From Cephalothrix simula (Eukaryota > Nemertea > Palaeonemertea > Archinemertea > Cephalotrichidae): DNA of 10,867 nt. The translations under genes were made by a program, and so were the position numbers. The notes under the pieces are model-generated. The model had not been told where the DNA came from and did not search any database. It saw nothing but the letters and a program-made list of their open reading frames with translations. The first letter of the stretch is position 1. Each line of letters begins with the position of its first letter. Where the stretch lies: contig JAXIUW010213953.1 in the NCBI GenBank assembly GCA_035591015.1, positions 1-10,867 of the forward strand, in the 5' to 3' direction. Below are positions 1 through 9,902 of the stretch, piece by piece.

Positions 1-376
1 GCATGGTAAGCTCTCTTACAAACATAAAACAAAAACTAAATAAGTAAAGTTACACGAGATTGAAAACAATGGAAAAGGGAGGTTACCATCGTATAAACGT
101 TATCTGACAACCCACCCTGTATATATATATTTGAGTGTGCCATTGTACTAAAACCACTATTTTTAGATTAATCAAATTAAGAAGGAATAGTTGATTATTA
201 TGTTGTGAAACAATTACAACGCTGAACTAATATTGCACTCAAGAGCTAATCAAAATTACTCTGAAAAGCATTAACAGGCGTTGACCGGAAGCCTGACATA
301 AATAGCCATTTTCCAATGCAACGAATTCTTGCCTTAATTTTCAACCCCGTTAAATGGCACAATTTTACTTATTTTT
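1..376 (-). other. 3' flank and probable 3'UTR of the MAP1/Futsch gene
   Basis: This is sequence downstream of the TGA stop, read on the minus strand. It is AT-rich and noncoding. No canonical AATAAA or ATTAAA is present on the minus strand; the nearest variants are AATAAT (199-194) and AATATA (131-126), so the cleavage site cannot be fixed. The 3' end may also lie beyond the window edge. A transposon-like terminus ends at 119. A 74-codon plus-strand ORF at 316-540 runs antisense into the coding end and shows no sign of being a gene. Confidence 0.6.
86..119 (-). mobile_element. Possible terminus of an element related to the 601-bp transposon
   Basis: Read on the minus strand from 119, the sequence is CAGGGTGGGTTGTCAGATAA. 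The left end of the 601-bp element is CAGGGGGGTTGTCAGACAAC. Apart from one inserted base and one substitution, the first 20 or so bases match. After that the resemblance fades. The element body would extend leftward out of the window, so the other end and any target duplication cannot be seen. The right flank is a TA repeat (about 120-131). Confidence 0.5.
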
Positions 377-3300
377 TCAAAACTCCAGTCTATATGCAGC
401 ACAACTTGTTTCGTGGTCCTGTAATTGTATTGTACATCTATTTGCAGAAGGAGCAACATCAATTTTCAATTCATCTAACTTATCTTTATGAAGACCCATC
501 CAATGCCGAAGTGAATCATTATCGTATGTTGGAATTATAGTAACTTCAGACTCTTTTTGATCCCAAGCTTCTTTTGCTTCTAGAAGGGCATTCAATACGT
601 GAGCTGATGGACTTAAACTACTTATCACATAATACCTAGCACGTACACAGAAAAAGAACTTGACATCACAGTAAAGAGGATCTCCATGATGAGGAACATA
701 TGCAAGATCAACATAATAAGATGGACCAGTTGCTACAGGTTTGCTAGGTTTAGAAGCAACAGTTGTTGAAGACGAAGGTCGAGTTTTTGCGGAAGTAGAC
801 TTGGCTAAAGCTTTTGTTTCGGCAGGGCCGACTCTGCCGCTGGTAGCAGTCACAGATTTTTTGGTAACTGTTCCAGAAGATGGTCTTCTTTCAGCTTTAG
901 CATCATCTTTTACAGGGCCATTTGCTTTTGATGTTCTTGCTGAGCTAACACGTTCCGGCTTCGTTGCACTTGTTGATCGAGCACTTGAAGCTCTAGGGGA
1001 CTGAGTGCCTGATTTAGCGGCAGGTGCAGCTGTCTTTTTCTTATCAGCTGGAGCTGGGCTAGCCTTTTTAGTTGAAGAAGCAGGAGTAGCGTCTTTCTTT
1101 TTAGCGGGGACAGTAGATGGCTTTTTGGAACTTGGCTTATCGGTGGCGGGACCTCCATTTGCTCCATTTTCCACAGGAGGCGGTGATGGTAAACCCATGG
1201 GTTCATCCCAATGTTTAAGGGGATCAAAACCATCCAATCCCTCCAATTCTGGATGCTCAGCAGGAGTTGAAATATTCTTCTTTTCTTCGACAGGTTCCGG
1301 AAGTTGACACGGAGATAATAGATCAGCAGTTTCAGGTTCATTCGAGGCGGAGTCATTACTCAAGTCATCTTCAAGAGGTTTATCGGGATTTCCATCATGC
1401 TCATTCTTTGTCCCAAGGTCTAAATCTACCAATCGAGTATGGTCGTTCTTTTCATTATTCGGCGGCAAGTCAGAAGCTACTGGGATCGGATCCAACAACG
1501 CTTCATTGGCTAAATTATCCTTTTTAATGGTAGATTCATTCTCAACCGAAATAAGATCATCAACCTTGGGTTCGGCAACAGAAACTTTCTCTAAGTCATC
1601 TTTTTCAGCAACCGAAATAAGATCATCACTGTCAGCCTTAGGTTCGACAATAGAAACTTTCTCTAAATCATCTTTTTCAGCAATATCAAATGGACTGATT
1701 TCACGAGAATCGAGGCCTGTTGCTTCTCGCTGTGTATCAACTGATACAGATGAAGGAATACTGCTTTCTCGGCTATCACTTGCTTCTCCAATAACATTAG
1801 CATTCATTTCATCTTCTGGAGTTGCAACATTACCATTCTGAACATCTTCTAATTTTTCCTCATTATCTTCCAGACCTTTAGAAATCTCTAAATGATCGGG
1901 CTCTAGGACAATTTCGGGATGACCAGGAGTAGGTGCGACTTCTTCAGTTGATTCTTTAGGTAGATGGCGGTCCATTGGAATCACTTCATCGCCTTCGACT
2001 AATACAGGATAATCAGATTCATCTTTCTTAACATCGACTTTCTCTTCTTCATTATTTACCTCTTCAACATCAACTTTAGTAGAATCTTGAATAACAGATA
2101 TAGATTCTACATTTAATGTGTCTTCTTTTTTAACATCGGCTTTCTCTTCTTCATTATTTACCTCTTTAACATCAACTTTAGTAGATTCTTCATTAACGGT
2201 TAAAGATTCCGTATCTTTCTCACTTATTTCAGGCTTTGGTGATTCTTCTCTTGCCTCCGGTTCTGGGGAACCTTCCAGAGAATCGGGTTCTGGGATAATT
2301 TTCGGGGCTTCTTTGACTTCGTCATCAACTTCAGAAGATTCTTCAATAGGAAAAGATTCCACATTAAATTCAGGCTCTGGTGATTCTTCTTTTATATCAG
2401 ATTCTGGGGAAGCTTTGGGAGAATCGGGTCCTGGGATCATTTTCTGAGTTTCTTCGACTTCGTCATGGACAATTCTCTCTGGTTGAGAATCAATACAAGG
2501 TTCTCTACCTAAAGAAATAGGTTGAACCTCACTTTCGGGCTTTACGGCATCAATTTTTTCATTTGCAGCAACGGGAGACGATTGTTCAATGAGGCAAGGG
2601 TCAGGGAGTGCCTGTGGTGTTTCTAGTGGTGTTTGGTCTGGAATAGACTTTTCTTCTGTCTCACCATTAATATGATTTTCTATATTTTGTTCAACTTCTT
2701 TCACAGAAGGCTCCTGTGGCACAATATCCACCTGTTTTTCTTCCGGCAAATTCTTAGGTTCGGTAGATTCTTTGACAGTTTCTACATGTGGAGCAACATC
2801 AATCAGGCTCTCATCCTTTGAGGGCTCAATAGGGCTCATTAATTTTTGTGGAGAATCTTCTACTACTGGTTTAGCAACCTCTTTAGTTGGCTCAACTTTG
2901 GCTGATGTTGCTTCTGTAGGTTTTCCTGTTGCATCGCTTACGGGATTCACCTTGACAACATCAGGAGGATTGTTAGCTTCAGCTTTTGCAGGTTCTGCTT
3001 TTGGAGGAGCCGCTGTTGAAACTTCCTTTTCTTTTGTAGGATCAGGAGAGGCAGATTTGTTCTTGGGAGATTCTTTCTTTGATGCACTTTCTGAATTATT
3101 AGAACTTGACTTCTTTGGAGGAGCAGATGCATCTTTCTTAGCAGGAACCGTTTTGGTAGCAGCGGGAGCCGTAGTTTTTTTGTCACCAGCACCTGCTTTC
3201 GCAGAAGTCGGTCTACCTGATTTAGTAGCTGACGTCGCTGGCTTTTTGACAGATCCGTTCTTCAAACAATCTAAACTTTTCAATTTATCCAGTCCTTCAA

Positions 3301-4434
3301 AAACCTTTTGCTGAGGTGCATTTCCAGGAAATAAAATTCTTGTAGGTTTTTGACTACGATCGCTTGACTTCCAAACAAGAAGAGCACAAACGGAAATGAT
3401 ATCAGGCAATGGAAGCTGCCCAACTCCTTTTGATGCCGTTATATTGGCGGCTTCCTTCTGCCAATGAGCAAGGAATTCCTTTACTTCTTTACTATCAGCT
3501 ATTGGATTTAAGATGTAACAATCTAAAGAACCATGACCAACTTTGTGATAGAGGTTGACAGGTTCAAGGTTGTTACTATTCGGCCTGGTGCAATTATTAG
3601 GAGGCTGACCAAGGGCAGTTAGATTCTCTATCATAGTGTTTCCTTCCTTTACTAAATTAACGATCAAACTGCCTTTGCCTCCAACATCATCACCGTTAGA
3701 ACTTTTGACCTTATCTAGAGAATTGTAATAAATGTGTCCGACCTCTGGGTGAACATTAGCAGCTAATTTTCGCTTTAAAACACTTCCAATACCAAATACA
3801 TTATCAAAACTTAAATGAGTCAGTAAAACTGCATCAATTCTGTCTAAGTGTCTCGCAAAGTCCCAAAAGCATGCTTTTCTGCTGTAGCCGCCATTAACTA
3901 ATAAATTAAATCCGCTTATACCAAACAAAGCTGAATCTCCATGTCCTCCAGGAAAGACATAGAGGGTAGGCTTTGAGAAACGAATATTTCCAACGATATC
4001 AGAGGATTGCAATATTTCAGGTAGCGGCTGAAATTTCACGAATGCAGATACAAATGCTGAAAATTGCATAACACCGGCAATTTCTTGAACAACACCTTCA
4101 GGATTAACTAAAATGTTTATATCTTTGATGTGTTTTCCAAAAGAAGCTTGGCTCCAAAATCCCTTTCCTGGAATTTGCAATATTATTTGTGATGATTGTA
4201 AATTTCCATCTGAAGATGCTTTCTTCATAATATGGCACATTTCTTCAAAGGAGAAGACATCATCCTGCAGAATCCAATCGCCTGTACCATCAAAGGCATG
4301 TCCAGCATAGACAATATATTTATAGCTAATTGGCGAAGACAGCATAGACAGCAATGTTGTTTGAACACTGCCTTTTGTTGCATTGATCAAGATTTCAGTC
4401 TGGAGGCTTTCCGATGAATTGGAGATGGATCGTT
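377..4434 (-). CDS. futsch: MAP1/Futsch-family microtubule-associated protein, terminal coding exon (partial gene)
   Basis: This exon encodes 1351 residues, numbered here from its first whole codon at 4432, and ends at a TGA at 379-377. Family members bind and stabilise microtubules in neurons; in flies Futsch shapes axons, dendrites and synaptic microtubule loops. Residues about 37-391 form the MAP1 N-terminal region, a metallo-beta-lactamase-like fold with the motif FPGGHGDSALFG and a degenerate metal site, THLSFDN (205-211). Residues 392-474 are basic, rich in Lys, Ala, Pro and Ser. About 494-1099 are acidic, with many Ser-Pro pairs and tandem duplications. About 1100-1237 are basic again. 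Residues 1238-1351 are the light-chain domain, beginning YYVDLAYVPHHGDPLYCD. The open frame continues upstream of the TTG at 4390, which is not a start: a CAG acceptor precedes 4434. The protein is much shorter than fly Futsch or vertebrate MAP1A/B, nearer MAP1S. The symbol assumes insect orthology. Confidence 0.96.
1545..1682 (-). repeat. Tandem duplication in the acidic coding region (about 66-72 nt unit)
   Basis: Two adjacent copies begin at 1545 and 1611, each containing ACCGAAATAAGATCATC followed by a near-identical GAAACTTTCTCTAA stretch. They encode AEKDDLEKVSIVEPKADSDD and AEKDDLEKVSVAEPKVDD, each followed by LISV. The copies differ by a two-codon insertion (Asp-Ser) and scattered substitutions, and the frame is preserved. 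The high DNA similarity suggests a fairly recent in-frame duplication within the Glu-rich middle of the protein. Confidence 0.85.
2023..2226 (-). repeat. Tandem duplication in the acidic coding region (102-nt unit)
   Basis: Two copies with a period of 102 nt (34 codons) are aligned by TAACATCG at 2029 and TAACATCG at 2131. They encode STKVDVKEVNNEEEKADVKK and STKVDVEEVNNEEEKVDVKK. The long shared stretch TTTCTCTTCTTCATTATTTA on the plus strand shows that the DNA itself, not only the composition, is duplicated. The frame is kept. Confidence 0.87.
2228..2465 (-). repeat. Degenerate duplication in the acidic coding region (141-nt unit)
   Basis: Segments starting near 2228 and 2369 (period 141 nt, 47 codons) share TTCAGGCT-CTGGTGATTCTTCT, TTCTGGGGAA and GAATCGGG-TCTGGGAT. 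They encode paired peptides around KMIPGPDSPKASPES / KIIPEPDSLEGSPEP and EESPEPEFNVES / EESPKPEISEKDTES. Both contain several Ser-Pro pairs, a usual target of proline-directed kinases in MAP1 proteins. This is an older duplication than the neighbouring 102-nt one. Confidence 0.8.
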
Positions 4435-7400
4435 CTGAAATAAAAATATAAACAGTTAAAAAAAAAATTCAGCATTTTATTTATTTAAAAAATAGCTACT
4501 TTTCAAAAAGAGAAATTCATGATGGACGAAATCAATTTTCGTGATGTTGTCTATCAACATCTTCTGTAAATATTTGACGAGACAGTATTTGACCAACATA
4601 AAAGCCCGGGAATCTATATTTGATCACACGGACTCCATATAAGTAGATACTACTAGATTTCCTACATATGTTTATTTATTTAAACTTTATTTATTTAAAA
4701 AAGAAGACTTCGATTGGCAAAAAAGTGCATGCACTTATCGGGTGCCTCTCCTACATATGTTTGTGAGTTCCTAAACACAATTTATAAATCAATAACAGCC
4801 TGCAGAAAAGATACAAGTATAGGAACATCAGGTACAAGTGTTCCAAAATGAAAGTTAAATATTTTAGTACTTTTGATCACTTTTACAGTAATTTAGAAAT
4901 TGAATAAATGTATATATTGACCACAAGTAATTTTTGCTTTTCCTACCTTCATTCCTATTGAAAATCTACTTTGTTTGGCATATATGAATTTAAGTTTGCC
5001 ATCAGTTTAAGATAAATTAACAACAAATTATTTACTACTATAGTCAACAATGTAGATATTGATATTAGTTATACAATCTGGAATTATCAAAAGATTTTAA
5101 TATATTTTTATCAAATTCTAGTTTTTTTTTGATTGATTGTAATGCTTGCATTTTTAATATACATTTCTTCAATTTATTTCCCCAACATATACATATTTGA
5201 CAGCAGGAGAGGCAGATCCTCAATTAAGTTGTCGCTGCTGCTATTGATTAGGAACAGTTACAGTGTTTAATACTATCATAACAAACTATAATGTAAAAAA
5301 AGATTTCGACTAGAAAATTTGAAAATTTAACAGAAGCATAAGCAAAACTTTCAATTGCCCAGGTGTCTGCATTTGCCTATGCTTATGAAACAATAAAAAG
5401 ACATCTGCTTCAAAATGTTCAAGATATTTCAAAACCATGAACTTATGACGAATTTGGGAAATGGGCCAATTCATTATTATTAGTATGAGCAGGTATGATG
5501 AGAATAAGATATAAAAAGTACACTTTTCAAGTTCAAGGCCGAGTTAGTCAGAAATGGAGTAATAAATTCCTCCAGGAAGTAATATTTGGCCTTTATTCAT
5601 CATAAATTCATCTGTTGTATTATTTTCCGTATTATATAAATGTTCAGTAGAAAAGTTTATTAAACAAACCCACGAAACTACAATCACGAATGAACATTTC
5701 TAAGAAAAACAGCTAAGAATTGAACGAAGTACGGAAACGACATTCCGGTATATGACCGTATATCATCTTCCAATGTTTGAGATGCTTCAGCATTTCATGT
5801 CTTTCATGGGTACTGGCCCAGTATGCAGAGTGATTAATTAAGCTTTTACATAATTCAGACGAATACTTTCCTACCCTTATTACGATTTAATCAAAGGCCC
5901 AACACAAACTATCTTAACTGAATATTCAATCAATATTTTCCAGAGGAATTATGAGTGATAGGTAAACAGAAACAATCAGGTGACAAGAGTTCTTTCCTCA
6001 TATGTTCAGACTCAAGGAGAGGGGCTTTCAGGGGATTTATAGAAGATCTTTCATTAAAAATTTCTTCTTTTCCTATTCCTATTATTCCTTTTAGACATTA
6101 ATGCCAGTTTTTGCAGGGAAATTTGGGAGTAATACAAAATGTTATTACTAGTACTTCCAGTCTTTCCTTAGACGTGTTTATGTAAGACTTACAAAATATC
6201 AAGTATTAGGAGACACATAAATAATATTATCCTCCAGGGGCAAAAAAACGAGAAAATGACACTGAACTCTGAGATAGAAGAATACAAAAATCTGAGATAA
6301 CTTCCTTGGACATGTAATCCCCTATGTCATTCTACATGTAACTTCTAAGTCTCTTACTCAACATAATAGAAAAATAAAGGATTTATCAATAATCGAATTA
6401 ATGAGGTATAATGTATCAATTTGTTTGAACATAGCAAAAGGTAATTATGGTGCAAATGATCATAAAGAATCTATTACTCCCTATTACTATCTCTTTTGTA
6501 AAAGATCAATATCATTAATTTCTGTGCCTTAACAAAATATTCAGTCACCAACTGGGACATTACATTAGCATTTCTAATTGTAATTTTGAATAGAAAAATT
6601 TACCAAAGATTTGAGATAAAAGTTGGGATGCTTTTGAGTTCATATAATTACAACTTCTATAACGATCTTCAGAAGATATGACATTGAAAATTCAACATAT
6701 GGATACCATAATGCCTGCTGATTACCGATAGTAAAATAGTAAAACGATTCACGGTGACATCATTTATGCTGACAACCTGTATGTCAGTTGAGAGTCATCT
6801 GGCGCCCTTTATAATTATGCGGAGTTAATCGTTAATTTTCGATTACCATGAACTACAACAAAAATTCACCTTTTGTTGCATAATTATGTACCTGATACTA
6901 CACAATAATATCATAATAAACAAGGCAAATGGGGGATTGTCAAACTCAATGTACTGTAGGACAATTTTACCAATTTGCTTATATCAGCATTATACTGCCC
7001 TAAATAATATAAACTGTGTAGAGAGTAATTTGGTATTTACAGCAACTTCTAAAGGGCAAAAGCAAAATTAATTACCAATAATCCATGTGACAAAAAACCC
7101 AAGAATTATTATAGTTCTTTTCTTTTTTCGTTATACTAAAGTTGTTTTAAGAAAAACATTCAAAATTTTCATTTTATTATAAGAAATCTTTCAAGATACA
7201 CCACGTACACTCTTCCATATCATCAATATTGCTCATGTTTTATGCATTCGTGACCATGAAGACTAATTATAAGACCATCTGTCCACCTAGAACATTTAGT
7301 TACTATTCCCTTAGCTGAGTTATGAATCAGAATTTCAATGTAGCAGAATAAGCAGAAACAAGAAATAAGAAAAAGGTTCACAACTCTTCGTATATACGAA

Positions 7401-8071
7401 TCAAAGAAATATATCCCTTGGTCCAGAAACTTCCGCAGATCACCAGTGAGCACATCAACCAATTCAAGTGATTGCATGCCCTATTACCATCGCTGAAAAG
7501 CGGAAACAGAAAGATCCAATATTCAGCTATCTGGAAAATCGTAAAAAATCGTCAAAATTCTATAATTTAGGAATCCCATTATAAATTGTGGTCCTTAACT
7601 TAAAAAATATTACATTTGCGCGAAAAATGTCAGCTCAGTTACTTTATTGTCTACAAAATCAAAAATCAAAATGGTGATTTTTGGGAAAGACTTTAATTTT
7701 TGGGAGACATAAATTCCACGAAATTGTTTTTACTTTAATAGATTTGTTTCGGCTCTTTACAGATGGACCTCTACTCCAGCATTCACTCTATATTCAATAA
7801 GGCACATTGGTCGGCGGAATATTTCTGGGACAAGGCATACATTATTTGATACTGTACATCATGTACAAAAACTCGAGAAACTAGCCGGGGATTTAATCAG
7901 GGGTTAAACCAAGGGTTACAGAGAGCACTTCTAGCGCTTTTGCAGAGCCGACAAAGCCACCAAACCAAGGATCTGTCACATGGATGGTGCTAGGAGCTGA
8001 ATTTGACCTGCATAGTTCGGCGCCATTAACCTTTTGGCCAGAAATATTTGATATTACATTAAGATACTTAC
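4435..8071 (-). other. 3.6-kb intron of the MAP1/Futsch gene
   Basis: The intron runs from GT at 8071-8070 to AG at 4436-4435. The donor reads GTAAGT; the acceptor is preceded by a long T-rich stretch (minus strand of about 4437-4468) ending ATTTCAG. It interrupts a Glu codon after its first base. The interior is AT-rich and mostly featureless. It contains a 14-bp direct repeat flanking a palindrome (4660-4762), a small cluster of inverted repeats (6769-6846), and an 84-codon minus-strand ORF (7477-7223) discussed in the findings. I see no complete transposon with matching termini and no RNA gene. Confidence 0.9.
4660..4762. repeat. 14-bp direct repeat flanking a palindrome, in the intron
   Basis: TCCTACATATGTTT occurs at 4660-4673 and 4749-4762. 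Between them are a duplicated TTTATTTATTTAAA-type stretch and a perfect palindrome, AAGTGCATGCACTT (4723-4736). It may be the footprint of a small local duplication or insertion. No inverted terminal repeats were found. Confidence 0.55.
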
Positions 8072-8164
8072 CACCATTGTTTTCTTCGCCAGTAGGATTG
8101 GCCTTTGCAACTTTCGCCAAAGCTTCATTTATATCACATGATTCGCAATCCCATGACTTGAAAC
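8072..8164 (-). CDS. futsch: MAP1/Futsch-family protein, upstream internal coding exon
   Basis: This 93-nt exon lies between a good acceptor (pyrimidine-rich tract ending TTTGCAG, AG at 8166-8165) and a consensus donor (GTAAGT at 8071-8066). It gives two bases of a split codon (GT, presumably completing Gly), then 30 residues beginning FKSWDCESCDINEALAK, then one base (G). In MAP1 proteins a Gly-x-x-Ser-Trp segment comes at this point, followed by a Glu/Gly-rich loop; I recall insect Futsch reading GLLSWDTDQC here. The trailing G joins AA at 4434-4433 to give Glu, so the spliced product reads ...EENNG-E-RSISNSSESLQTEIL. Futsch has a comparable NGER and then TEVLI. The phase fit and matching spacing make this a confident exon despite its size. 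No in-frame ATG starts it, so at least one further upstream exon is required. Confidence 0.92.
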
Positions 8165-8858
8165 CTGCAAAGATAAAGATAACTTTAGGTTATTAATACA
8201 AGATGGGCATAAAAACCAATGAGTCACTGTAAATGACCGTAAATTCCATAATCTGGGGAGTGAAAAATGAACATTAAACTGAAATTGGAAATACCAATCA
8301 CGATGTTGCAGTCAACAGAAGCAGTAGTAAATCAGGAATAAAAAAGACAATTTTAGTAAGCTGGCTGGACCAAAATGTTCTCCATTCAAAACATATCTAG
8401 CGCATGGAAATTTTAATGAAATGGTGAATCGGTGATGGGTGATGTGCTTTTGACGGGTGCTGTGCTTTTTGCATAAGCATATAATTCTTCTTTCTAATTT
8501 ATTACAGAAAGTTCGATGTCTCGGAGAAGGCAACATCAAACTGAATAAGTCATGACCTTATTATCTCATTCTGAACATCTTCTGCAAATTCAATAATACA
8601 AATCAATTTATCTTGCAAGGGCCGTTAGGTATCATTCTGTCTGGTCTGGTCGTGACATTTTATATTTCTTATAAGTAAAGCAGAAATCAGAAAAAATCAT
8701 TAAATTAGACCAGAGAATAATTGGATAACACAATAAAAAGATTTGAAGCGCTCGATTCGAAGAAAAAAGCTACAGAAAACACAATACATGCAGGGGGGTT
8801 GTCAGACAACTTCAGACACCTAGCGGCAGATTGTTGAAATCTGGGTTTTGACACCCAC

Positions 8859-9308
8859 CACCCAAATTATCTGACAGTTACCTGACACTGGCCAAGGAGA
8901 CCACCCAATTTACCTGATGTAAGATAAAATAAAATGACACCGGCCAAGGAGAGCACCCAATTTATCTGACGTAAATTTTTAAAAAATGACACTGGCCAAG
9001 AGCACCCACCCCAAATTTTAGGCTTTCACGACTTTTTTTTCAAAAATTTTATTTTACGCAACATAATTTTCTTGATATCACCCAAATTACCTAACGTACC
9101 AGACAAATTTTACAACAAATTTTTCTTGATGCGACAAAATTTTCTTGATACCACCCAATTTGCCTGACGTCAGACAAATTTTCTTGACACCACCCAATTT
9201 ATCTGACGTCAGATAAAATTTTTGGCAAAATTTGTCGGACACAACCCAATTTATCTGATGTCAGATAAAAATTTTGGCAAAATTTGCCGGACACCACCAA
9301 TTTATCTG
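8859..9308 (+). repeat. Tandem array of a CACCCAATTTATCTGAC motif, partly with 52-bp period
   Basis: Copies start at 8859, 8902, 8954, about 9007 (degenerate), 9079, 9152, 9191, 9243 and 9295. The spacing is 52 bp between 8902 and 8954, 52 between 9191 and 9243, and 52 between 9243 and 9295. On the left side the 52-bp unit also includes TGACACTGGCCAAGGAG (GCCAAG at 8891, 8943 and 8995). On the right it includes a GGCAAAATTTG stretch and GGACAC. The array fills most of the 601-bp element. Confidence 0.85.
9198..9217. repeat. Perfect 20-bp palindrome centred on TGACGTCA
   Basis: TTTATCTGACGTCAGATAAA is identical to its reverse complement. The core TGACGTCA is the full CRE consensus bound by CREB/ATF-type bZIP proteins. 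The next unit has the same palindrome with one change (TGATGTCA, 9250-9269), and the preceding one has TGACGTCA within a slightly imperfect palindrome (about 9160-9179). Whether the site is bound is unknown. Confidence 0.8.
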
Positions 9309-9902
9309 GCATGTCATTTAATTTTTTTGGTCGTTTGACAAACACCGACCCCCCGCCCGGTGTCTGAGGTTGGCTAACAACCCTCCCCCTGACACATGTA
9401 TGTATTATAACATTCAAGACGAATTCCTAGATTATTGATCACAATTCCAGACACTTTCTAATGAAGAAATTCGGGATCGATAGCATCAGGGTTCAAAATT
9501 TGTTTTAGGTCATAACGGGGGGATCATGTAAAAAAATACTACACGGAGTGCGGGTGTCCCAGGTGCGGTAATGTAGATTTTTTATACCTTTTTCAGTTTT
9601 TTATTCTGCCTTATTATAGATTTTTTAGATGAAATAGGAAATATTTGTGGCCCAAAATGAGCTAATATCAACGATTTGACCTATATCTTAAGGCTAGAAA
9701 CAAGTTCTCAGTTTCAAAAAATTTTAATTTGTAGATTTAAACGCCCCAAAAAAATTTTGTTTTGAACGCAGAAAAATTATGAGTAAAATGTCCAAAATTC
9801 AAAAAACTTATGTGGCGGTGACAGACAGAGACAGCATATTTTTCAGAGTGATGATTAATCGGACCATGTTTCAAAGGGATATTCAGCCTCATGTTTATTA
9901 TA

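Larger units (their letters stand above)
8791..9391. mobile_element. 601-bp nonautonomous DNA transposon (MITE-like) with internal tandem repeats
   Basis: Both ends start CAGGGGG inward. The left terminus (from 8791) and the reverse complement of the right terminus (from 9391) align over about 36 bases with one 3-base gap: GTTGTCAGACAACTTCAGAC on the left, GTTGTTAGCCAACCTCAGAC on the right, then ACC and GCGG. The flanks are ATACATG (8784-8790) and ACACATG (9392-9398), a 6-of-7 match that looks like a target-site duplication. No transposase is encoded. The inside is about nine same-direction copies of a CACCCAATTTATCTGAC motif. The CAGGG ends would suit hAT-like or similar superfamilies, but the 7-base duplication does not settle it. 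Gene effect unknown. Confidence 0.8.

Noticed and set aside
910-1356. 148-codon minus-strand ORF in a second frame
   Set aside because: It overlaps the MAP1 frame in low-complexity coding sequence and has no domain-like pattern; it is a frame shadow.
2772-3314. 180-codon plus-strand ORF opposite the MAP1 exon
   Set aside because: It is the antisense of the Lys/Ser/Ala/Pro-rich linker; biased codons there leave the opposite strand open. The same applies to plus-strand ORFs at 741-1004, 1005-1307, 1267-1527, 1506-1841 and 2118-2447.
6886-7071. 61-codon plus-strand ORF in the intron
   Set aside because: Short, AT-driven composition, no recognisable motif, and no start or splice context.
7893-8120. 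75-codon minus-strand ORF taken as a stand-alone gene
   Set aside because: Its first part is the 93-nt MAP1 exon read through the GTAAGT donor into the intron; the apparent start is a TTG inside the exon.
8312-8539. 75-codon minus-strand ORF with a hydrophobic C-terminus
   Set aside because: No family resemblance, no convincing splice sites or start context, and intron-like composition.
8545-8592. Possible microexon on the minus strand reading EDVQNEIIR after a TTTGCAG acceptor, resembling part of the MAP1 N-terminus
   Set aside because: The only usable donor (GTCATG) is poor, the piece is too short, and it would leave two codon bases where the 93-nt exon needs one, so the frame fails.
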